Part shown: one piece after another, positions 21,828-27,358 of the stretch
Layout of the letters: each line of letters begins with the position of its first letter
Numbering within the stretch: position 1 is the stretch's first letter
DNA from: Holosporales bacterium
Lineage (GTDB): Bacteria > Pseudomonadota > Alphaproteobacteria > BNTO01
NCBI GenBank assembly: GCA_031257945.1
Contig: JAIRNU010000019.1
Coordinates: forward strand, 1-27,358
DNA length: 27,358 nucleotides
Direction of reading: 5' to 3'
Translations under genes and position numbers: made by a program
The notes under the pieces: generated by a model
What the model was told of the DNA's origin: nothing
The model's database searches: none
Seen by the model: the letters and a program-made list of their open reading frames with translations, nothing else

Positions 21828-22289
21828 ATGTCGTTTAAATTGAATACTATTCGTGATAATCCAGGGGCCATGAAGGTTCGTAAAGTTGTCGGGCGCGGAA
21901 TCGGTTCGGGCCTTGGCAAAACGTCCGGGCGTGGTGGAAAAGGGCAGACGGCTAGGGCAGGGTGCTCTCTAAACGGATTTGAAGGCGGGCAGATGCCGAT
22001 TTATCGGAGATTGCCACAGCGCGGTTTTAAAAGCCGTAATGCCGGGACGCTGTTCGAGTTTCACATTAGGAAGCTGGATAGCCTTATAAAAAAGGGTGTG
22101 ATCACTGAGGATACGGTTATTGATGCTAGTTTCCTGATTAGTACCGGTATGATGCCAAGGTATTTTAAGGGAGTGTCTTTGATCGCGATGGAGGGGGTTA
22201 ATATGCCGTTGAAATTCCGCGTGGCAAGGGTATCTAAAAGTGCGAAGGCGTTTGTTGAGGGTGCCGGCGGTGTTGTGGAGGTTGTGTAA
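21828..22289 (+). CDS. rplO: 50S ribosomal protein L15
   Basis: L15 is a late-assembly 50S protein. The 153-residue chain from the ATG at 21828 begins MSFKLNTIRDNPGAMK and contains VGRGIGSGLGKTSGRGGKGQ, then GFEGGQMPIYRRLPQRGF. TTGGGAG lies seven bases upstream. An in-frame ATG at 21807 overlapping rpmD is rejected. A 46-nt spacer leads to secY. Confidence 0.97.
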   Translation: MSFKLNTIRDNPGAMKVRKVVGRGIGSGLGKTSGRGGKGQTARAGCSLNGFEGGQMPIYRRLPQRGFKSRNAGTLFEFHIRKLDSLIKKGVITEDTVIDASFLISTGMMPRYFKGVSLIAMEGVNMPLKFRVARVSKSAKAFVEGAGGVVEVV

Positions 22290-22335
22290 CGTGTTATGTT
22301 GTTGTTCTGTTGTTTTTAGGTGGTTGGGGTGAGGT

Positions 22336-23679
22336 ATGGCTTCAGATATTGAACAGTTTGCTTCAAGCATGTCTTTGGACGTGTTCAAGAAGGCGAAGGA
22401 TTTAAAAAAGAGGATATTGTTCACGTTGGTCGCTTTGATTGTGTGCCGGCTGGGGACGTATGTTCCGCTTCCAGGGATCAATCCTGGGGTCATTTCAGAG
22501 TTTTTGCATCAAAATTCCACGGGAATCATGGGCTTTTTGGATATGTTTTCCGGGGGAGCTGTCGGGCGTATGACGATGTTCTCTTTGGGGATTGTGCCAT
22601 ATATCTCGGCTAGCATTATTATGCAGCTTATGACGTCGGTCTTCCCGCAGTTTGAAGCGTTAAAAAAAGAAGGGGAGGCCGGGCGCAAGAAAATTGGTTT
22701 GTATACCAGGTATGGCGCGATCATGATGGCCGCTATACAGGCTTTTGGTGTTGCGGCTGGGTTGGAGCATTTGTCAGGGCAATCTGGGCCGGCGGTCACC
22801 ATTCCAGGGTGGTTTTTTCGGCTTATGACTGTGCTGACGCTGACTGGGAGTACGATGTTTTTGGTTTGGGTTGGTGATCAGATAACGTCGCGCGGCCTTG
22901 GCAATGGGACGTCTATGATCATTTATGCTGGTATCGTTGCGAACCTGCCATCTGCTGTTTTTCGGACGTTTGAATTGGGGCGCCAGCAGGCGATCTCTTT
23001 GCCTGTGCTGTTTTTGGTGTTGCTTGGTATCGTTGGCGTAATATACTACGTTGTGTTTATGGAGCGGGCCCAGCGCCGAGTCCCGATTCAGCATCCTAAA
23101 CGCCAGGTTTCCGTTAATATGCCGGCGGTCGCGCAGAGTACGCATCTTCCTATGAAGTTGAACAGTTCTGGTGTGATTCCGCCAATATTTGCCTCTTCGC
23201 TGTTGTTATTCCCTGCGACGATCGTTGCTTTTGTGAACGTTTCGGAGGATTCATGGTTGCGGATATTTTCGAATATTTTTGCGCGCGACCAGTTGCTTTA
23301 TATACTCTTTTTCACTGGGTTGATAATATTTTTCGCGTTCTTCTATACCGCTTTGATGTTTAATCCGGAAGAAACCGCAGAGAACCTTAGGAAGGCGGGA
23401 AATTATATCCCAGGCATTAGGCCAGGCAAGCAGACAGCGGATTATATTGATTATATGCTTACGCGGTTAACTTCTGTTGGTGCTATTTATTTGGCGTCTA
23501 TTTGTGTGATCCCTGAATTTATTGTGACGAAATTGTCGTTGCCATTTTATATTGGGGGGACCAGCATCTTGATTGTTGTAAGCGTGACGATTGATACTAT
23601 TAGTCAGGTCCAGTCGCATCTCGTCGCGCACCAGTATGAAGGCCTAATCCGTAAATCGAAAATGAAGGGGAGGTTTTGA
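22336..23679 (+). CDS. secY: Protein translocase subunit SecY
   Basis: SecY is the channel of the Sec translocon in the inner membrane. The 447-residue chain shows about ten hydrophobic spans, the first with LFTLVALIVCRLGTYVPLPG. It carries the plug-region GIMGFLDMFSGGAVGRM, GIVPYISASIIMQLM, LTSVFPQFEALKKEGEAGR in part, and the C5-loop region NLRKAGNYIPGIRPGKQT. It ends HQYEGLIRKSKMKGRF. GAGG lies just before the ATG. It would export the signal-bearing proteins encoded in the accessory region. Confidence 0.98.
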   Translation: MASDIEQFASSMSLDVFKKAKDLKKRILFTLVALIVCRLGTYVPLPGINPGVISEFLHQNSTGIMGFLDMFSGGAVGRMTMFSLGIVPYISASIIMQLMTSVFPQFEALKKEGEAGRKKIGLYTRYGAIMMAAIQAFGVAAGLEHLSGQSGPAVTIPGWFFRLMTVLTLTGSTMFLVWVGDQITSRGLGNGTSMIIYAGIVANLPSAVFRTFELGRQQAISLPVLFLVLLGIVGVIYYVVFMERAQRRVPIQHPKRQVSVNMPAVAQSTHLPMKLNSSGVIPPIFASSLLLFPATIVAFVNVSEDSWLRIFSNIFARDQLLYILFFTGLIIFFAFFYTALMFNPEETAENLRKAGNYIPGIRPGKQTADYIDYMLTRLTSVGAIYLASICVIPEFIVTKLSLPFYIGGTSILIVVSVTIDTISQVQSHLVAHQYEGLIRKSKMKGRF

Positions 23680-23680
23680 T

Positions 23681-24406
23681 ATGCATAACGATGCTTGTAA
23701 TAATTGCAGCAATTGTAAAATTTATAATAAGTGTGCTTTGGTTTTTGTTGGTCCTCCGGGCTGCGGCAAGGGCACACAGGCGTCTTTTTTGCAGAAAGAC
23801 TACGAGTTTGTGGCTTTTGCGGCTGGTGATGAGCTGCGGAAGGAAATAGCCTCCGGGTCGGAGTTAGGCCTGGAGATAAAGGGTATTTGCGATTCTGGCG
23901 GGTTGGTGTCTGATAGCGTTATTAACGTAATGGTTGATAATTTTGTTGCAAAGACGTCGGCAAATAGGCTACTATTCGATGGGTATCCTAGGAAGGTCTC
24001 CCAAGCGGAGGCTTTGGATGAGGTTTTTGCTAAAGATAGCGATTGGTTGCTTGAGGTTTGCTATTTCCAGATTAGTAATGAGAGTATCGCAGATAGGATT
24101 TTACACAGGTTTTCCTGTGCGGGCTGTGGTTGCGTTTATAACGAAAGGACTGCGCGGCCGCGGGTTGAGGGTGTGTGCGATAAGTGCGGCTCCAAAGAGT
24201 TTAGCAAAAGGAACGACGATAATGAGGAGTCGATAATGAAAAGGTTGGAGACGTATAGGCTTATGACCGCCTCGATTATTGATTTTTATAAAGAGAGGGG
24301 GATCCTCAACATCATTGATGCGTCTTTAGGCTTTGCCGAAGTGTCGCAGCAGGTGGAAAAAGTCGTTAAGTGTGTTTTAGAAAAGTTATTTGAAGAGAGG
24401 AGATAA
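23681..24406 (+). CDS. adk: Adenylate kinase with zinc lid and extra Cys-rich N-terminus
   Basis: This enzyme equilibrates ATP + AMP with 2 ADP. The P-loop is GPPGCGKGT (residues 24-32), followed by the AMP-site FDGYPR (99-104) and the lid. The lid carries CAGC (146-149) and CDKC (166-169), the four-Cys zinc pattern of many bacterial Adk proteins. The unusual part is the first 18 residues, which add Cys6, Cys9, Cys12 and Cys18 ahead of the P-loop that normally begins within the first 10 residues. The ATG is well supported by GGGGAGG seven bases upstream, one base after the secY stop. The spacing C-x2-C-x2-C-x5-C suggests a metal site; whether it binds one is unproven. Confidence 0.95.
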   Translation: MHNDACNNCSNCKIYNKCALVFVGPPGCGKGTQASFLQKDYEFVAFAAGDELRKEIASGSELGLEIKGICDSGGLVSDSVINVMVDNFVAKTSANRLLFDGYPRKVSQAEALDEVFAKDSDWLLEVCYFQISNESIADRILHRFSCAGCGCVYNERTARPRVEGVCDKCGSKEFSKRNDDNEESIMKRLETYRLMTASIIDFYKERGILNIIDASLGFAEVSQQVEKVVKCVLEKLFEERR

Positions 24407-24407
24407 A

Positions 24408-24785
24408 GTGGCACGTATAGCTGGTGTTAATATTCCAACACAAAAAAAAGTAGGAATTGCTTTGCGTTATATATATGGTATTGGGCCCGTTAACGCGGTT
24501 GAGATTCTTGAGAAGGCCGGTGTTTCTCCGGATACTCGGGTGCATAAACTAACGGATGCGGATGTATTAAAAATTCGCGAAATTATTGACGGCGGGAATT
24601 ATAAGGTCGAAGGGGATCTTCGCCGGGAAGTCTCGATGAATGTGAAGCGTTTGATGGACCTTGGGTGCTATAGAGGGTTGCGGCACAGAAAGGGGTTGCC
24701 GGTGCGTGGGCAGCGGACGCATACGAATGCTAGGACGCGCAAGGGTAGGGCGCTTCCGATCGCTGGTAAGAAGATTGCAAAATAA
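24408..24785 (+). CDS. rpsM: 30S ribosomal protein S13
   Basis: S13 is a 30S head protein contacting the P-site tRNA. The 125-residue chain begins MARIAGVNIPTQKKVGIALR from the GTG at 24408. It includes IYGIGPVNA, RREVSMNVKRLMDLGCYRGLR and GLPVRGQRTHTNARTRKGR. GAGAGGAG, overlapping the end of adk, is the ribosome binding site. An earlier TTG at 24390 in frame is rejected. Confidence 0.97.
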   Translation: MARIAGVNIPTQKKVGIALRYIYGIGPVNAVEILEKAGVSPDTRVHKLTDADVLKIREIIDGGNYKVEGDLRREVSMNVKRLMDLGCYRGLRHRKGLPVRGQRTHTNARTRKGRALPIAGKKIAK

Positions 24786-24799
24786 GGAAAAGGTGAATC

Positions 24800-25192
24800 A
24801 TGGCTGTTAATAATTCTCAAAAGTTAAAGCGTAAGGACAAGAAGAACGTTCCGTCCGCTGTGGCGTACGTCAATTCGACGTTTAATAATACGCTAATTAC
24901 TATCACTGATCCAGCTGGCAATGCGATAGCTTCGTCGTCTACTGGGATGGTCGGGTTTAAGGGATCCAGAAAGTCTACGCCGTATGCTGCGCAAGTTGCG
25001 GCGGAATTGGCCGTAAAAAAGGCGCTTGAGCACGGTGTTAAGACGGTTCGCGTTGTGGTAAAGGGCCCCGGAGCAGGAAGGGAGACTGCGTTGAGGGTAT
25101 TGCAATCTTTTGGAGTGAATGTTACTTCTATATCTGATACGACTCCTGTGCCGCACAATGGGTGCCGGCCGCCAAAGAGACGTAGGATATAG
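24800..25192 (+). CDS. rpsK: 30S ribosomal protein S11
   Basis: S11 lies on the platform near the E site. The 130-residue chain has AYVNSTFNNTLITITDPAGN, GFKGSRKSTPYAAQVAAE and ends TPVPHNGCRPPKRRRI. It is standard. AAGGTGA precedes the ATG; a hairpin follows before rpoA. Confidence 0.97.
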   Translation: MAVNNSQKLKRKDKKNVPSAVAYVNSTFNNTLITITDPAGNAIASSSTGMVGFKGSRKSTPYAAQVAAELAVKKALEHGVKTVRVVVKGPGAGRETALRVLQSFGVNVTSISDTTPVPHNGCRPPKRRRI

Positions 25193-25199
25193 TGTTTTG

Positions 25200-25222
25200 T
25201 TTCCCCCGGAAAGGGGGATTTT
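25200..25222 (+). terminator. GC-rich hairpin with T-run between rpsK and rpoA
   Basis: TTTCCCCC-GGAAA-GGGGGATTTT forms a perfect 6-bp stem (TCCCCC/GGGGGA, 25202-25218) with a 5-base loop and four following T residues. It resembles a weak intrinsic terminator or attenuator inside the operon. Its 3' arm GGGGG would also serve as the Shine-Dalgarno sequence for a GTG start at 25225, so pairing could hide that start and leave only the GTG at 25240. Short stem and T-run make full termination unlikely. Confidence 0.45.
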
Positions 25223-25224
25223 GA

Positions 25225-26262
25225 GTGAGTGGAGTGTTTGTGATTGAAAAAAATTGGCAATCCTTGATTAGGTCTTCGAAACTGGATGTTCAGTACGTGG
25301 ATCCTGCTATGCGTAAAGCGATGGTGGTCGCTGAACCGCTAGAACGTGGCTTTGGTATGACATTGGGCAATGCTCTGCGGAGGATACTGCTTTCCTCTTT
25401 GCAGGGGTCCTCTTTTGTTGCCGTTAAAATCGAGGGGGTGCTGCACGAGTTTTCGACAGTGCCTGGAGTAAGGGAGGATGTTACTGATATTATTCTTAAT
25501 ATCAAGTCTGTTGGCGTGAAACTTCTATCTGATTTACAAAAGAAAGTGAGGATTTCGGTTGTTGGCCCGAAGGTCGTTACGGCGGCTGATATTGTGCCAG
25601 CGGCTGGGGTGGAAATTCTTGATCCTAATGTTGTGATATGTACCCTTGAGGACGGCGCGAAGCTGGAGATGGAATTGACGGTGGCTTCGGGGAAAGGGTA
25701 CGTTCCCGCGGTGTATGATCCTGAGAAAGTTAAGACTGTGGGGGTTATCCCGATTGATGCTTTGTTTTCGCCGGTTTGTCGGGTTGTTTACGGTGTTGAG
25801 CAAACGCGTGTTGGGCAAAAGACCGACTATGATAAGCTTACTATGACCGTTGAAACGGATGGTTCTATAAAGCCCGATGATGCCCTGGCGTACGCGGCTA
25901 GGATCTTGGTCGACCAGCTGCAGCAGTTTATTAATTTCGATGAGCCAAAGATTGCAAGTTTTGGAAGAGAAAGAAGTTGCCTGCCGTTTAATAAGAATTT
26001 ACTGCGCAGGGTGGATGAATTGGAATTGTCCGTTAGATCCGCTAATTGCTTGAAAAATGAGAATCTTGTGTATATTGGTGATTTGGTCCAGAAAACAGAG
26101 GCGGAAATGCTAAGGACTCCAAATTTCGGGCGTAAGTCGCTTAATGAGATTAAGGAGGTTTTGGCCCAAATGGGTATAGGGCTTGGAATGACGGTTCCAA
26201 GTTGGCCGCCAGAGAATATAGATGAATTGTCCAAGGGATTGGACGATCCATACAGTTGTTAA
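25225..26262 (+). CDS. rpoA: DNA-directed RNA polymerase alpha subunit
   Basis: The alpha subunit dimer nucleates RNA polymerase assembly. The N-terminal domain has LERGFGMTLGNALRRILLSS near residues 38-57. The C-terminal domain (from ~250) has LELSVRSANCLKNENLVYIG, with the Arg used for UP-element contact, then KTPN-like RTPNFGRKSLNEIKEVL. Length is 345 residues from the GTG at 25225. GTG at 25240 (MIEKNWQ, with GGAG five bases upstream) fits alphaproteobacterial alpha subunits better and may be the main start. A hairpin (25200-25222) overlaps the upstream ribosome binding site. Confidence 0.97.
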   Translation: MSGVFVIEKNWQSLIRSSKLDVQYVDPAMRKAMVVAEPLERGFGMTLGNALRRILLSSLQGSSFVAVKIEGVLHEFSTVPGVREDVTDIILNIKSVGVKLLSDLQKKVRISVVGPKVVTAADIVPAAGVEILDPNVVICTLEDGAKLEMELTVASGKGYVPAVYDPEKVKTVGVIPIDALFSPVCRVVYGVEQTRVGQKTDYDKLTMTVETDGSIKPDDALAYAARILVDQLQQFINFDEPKIASFGRERSCLPFNKNLLRRVDELELSVRSANCLKNENLVYIGDLVQKTEAEMLRTPNFGRKSLNEIKEVLAQMGIGLGMTVPSWPPENIDELSKGLDDPYSC

Positions 26263-26280
26263 CGTAAAGGAGGAGATTTT

Positions 26281-27180
26281 ATGAGACACGCAATGGCGCA
26301 TCGCAAGCTGAATCGAACGTCTGAGCACCGGGCTAGTATGTTCAAGAATATGATTTGTTCTTTGATTGAGCATGAACTGATAAAGACCACATTGCCTAAG
26401 GCGAAGGAATTAAAGCCGCTTGCTGAGAAAGTGATTACTTTGGGGAAAAAGTACTTGGCTAGTCCTGAATCTAAGCGTCTTCACATCCAAAGGCAGGCGC
26501 TTGCGAAAATAGGAAGCGAAGACGCGGTTCAGATCCTTTTCGCGTTGGCGGAGCGTTTCTTGGATCGTAATGGTGGATACTTGCGCATTGTAAGGGTCGG
26601 GAGGCGCTATGGCGATAACGCTCCTATGGCGGTGATATGCTTGGTTAACGAAGCGGTGTCGGAGAAGCGGGATTACTATGATTTTTTGGAGTCCTCGGAT
26701 TCAGATGATGAGTTTGCGGACGAGTCCGATACCGTTGAGTCTGATACCGTTGAGTCCGATACTTGGGGTGATGGCCAATCGGTGTCGCAGTCTTTGTCTC
26801 AGTCTTATGTTTCAACGTATCAGGGCGATGCCGGAGAGCTAGAGACTCGCGGGATCGCTGCTGAGGAGTCCGAGGAGAAGGTTGAAGCTGCTGCTGCGAT
26901 TGATGATGCAGCCGATGATGCAACAGGTGTGTGGACTGTTGACGTCGCGAAGGTTGTGGCGGATGCAGAAGCTGCTGCTGGGGAATCCGAGGTGGAGGCG
27001 GAAGCTGATGATGCCGAGGTGAAGGTTGAAACTGCTCCTGCTGCGACTGATGATGCAGCCGATGATGCAACAGGTGTGTGGACTGTTGACGTCGCGAAGG
27101 TTGTGGCTGATGCAGAGGCTGCTGCTGGGGAATCCGTGACTGAGCAGGATGAAACTACCGAAGAGAAATCTCCATCGTAG
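26281..27180 (+). CDS. rplQ: 50S ribosomal protein L17 with 171-residue acidic repeat tail
   Basis: Residues 1-128 are a normal L17 (MRHAMAHRKLNRTSEHR, then LVNEAV at the end of the core). L17 is usually 115-145 residues, but this protein has 299. The tail starts with DYYDFLESSDSDDEF and includes a short repeat DTVESDTVESDTW. It then carries two near-identical copies of a 30-residue unit DDAADDATGVWTVDVAK with VVADAEAAAGES after it (residues ~207-236 and ~257-285). It ends with EQDETTEEKSPS. At DNA level the copies are 26901-26989 and 27048-27136, 89 bp with two mismatches, offset 147 bp. The start has AAGGAGGAG upstream. The tail appears intact and in frame. Confidence 0.93.
   Translation: MRHAMAHRKLNRTSEHRASMFKNMICSLIEHELIKTTLPKAKELKPLAEKVITLGKKYLASPESKRLHIQRQALAKIGSEDAVQILFALAERFLDRNGGYLRIVRVGRRYGDNAPMAVICLVNEAVSEKRDYYDFLESSDSDDEFADESDTVESDTVESDTWGDGQSVSQSLSQSYVSTYQGDAGELETRGIAAEESEEKVEAAAAIDDAADDATGVWTVDVAKVVADAEAAAGESEVEAEADDAEVKVETAPAATDDAADDATGVWTVDVAKVVADAEAAAGESVTEQDETTEEKSPS
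26901..27136. repeat. Direct 89-bp duplication inside the rplQ tail
   Basis: The copies at 26901-26989 and 27048-27136 begin TGATGATGCAGCCGATGATG and differ at two of 89 positions. The offset of 147 bp is a multiple of three, so the frame is kept. Similarity also extends upstream into GAGG(A/T)GAAGGTTGAA with an extra codon. Both mismatches are third-codon changes, which suggests purifying selection on the peptide or very recent duplication. Confidence 0.85.
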
Positions 27181-27358
27181 TGACAGTTTTGTGAGGGAGG
27201 GATGGCGAGGCCCGGTGTTGCCTTGTGTACTTCCTTTTGACATCTTTTTTAGAGTTTCAAAATGCACCACGATAAAACGATGAACATCAGCGTATGTATA
27301 GGCTTTATGTAAAATCGCAATAATTGTGAAGTACAAAATGTGGTGTAACTTGTACTCT
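27181..27358. other. Gap after rplQ, no gene seen
   Basis: The 178 bases after rplQ hold no supported gene. TTGACA at 27237-27242 has no good -10 at normal spacing. I could not find a strong intrinsic terminator for the ribosomal operon; a T-run (27245-27250) is present without a clear stem. The minus-strand frame 26839-27336 is a shadow of the rplQ tail. Confidence 0.5.

Noticed and set aside
26839..27336. Minus-strand 165-codon frame at the right end
   Set aside because: Antisense of the rplQ tail; its internal repeat merely mirrors the 89-bp duplication.

Overview
The window looks like the chromosome of an alphaproteobacterium, probably a host-associated one of Rickettsiales or Holosporales type. 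That placement is inferred from a DUF4167 protein, an Hda-type DnaA-like ATPase, a zinc-free long S14, the str-S10-spc-alpha ribosomal block with tuf directly before rpsJ, and the many decayed mobile fragments and low-complexity secreted proteins. No rRNA or 16S marker is present, so the lineage cannot be fixed from this window.

Region 1 (1-2692). The left edge holds a possible transposase scrap and a 141-bp IS5-like miniature element flanked by CTAG. After these come uppS and cdsA, which act in undecaprenyl-phosphate (cell wall carrier) and phospholipid synthesis, and a Fis-like DNA-binding protein with an unusual Pro/Ala/Lys-rich N-terminal arm.

Region 2 (2693-8217) is an accessory stretch. 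It starts with a plus-strand DUF4167 gene. Five minus-strand genes follow: a secreted PGMGM/PQAGY-repeat protein, an Hda-like ATPase, a [2Fe-2S] ferredoxin, a secreted Tyr/Asn/Pro-rich protein and a small lipoprotein. Its right part is occupied by a 332-bp near-perfect foldback element (114-bp arms, one mismatch). One arm of this element abuts the first 45 codons of a broken transposase. Short pieces of the foldback recur at 311-330, 3510-3530 and 7396-7428.

Region 3 (8218-27180) is one long plus-strand run of 31 translation and related genes: rpsL, rpsG, fusA, tuf, rpsJ, rplC, rplD, rplW, rplB, rpsS, rplV, rpsC, rplP, rpmC, rpsQ, rplN, rplX, rplE, rpsN, rpsH, rplF, rplR, rpsE, rpmD, rplO, secY, adk, rpsM, rpsK, rpoA and rplQ. 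A consensus-like promoter lies at 8118-8146. Gaps are mostly 0-60 nt and several genes overlap by 1 nt.

The main oddity of region 3 is a set of low-complexity charged extensions on otherwise normal ribosomal proteins. L17 has a 171-residue acidic tail with a recent internal duplication. L30 has a roughly 100-residue acidic N-terminal arm. S5 has an acidic tail and S3 has an Arg/Asp/Glu repeat tail. Adenylate kinase carries a four-cysteine N-terminal extension, and S12 has Arg at the classic streptomycin-resistance position. I found no tRNA, rRNA or CRISPR array.
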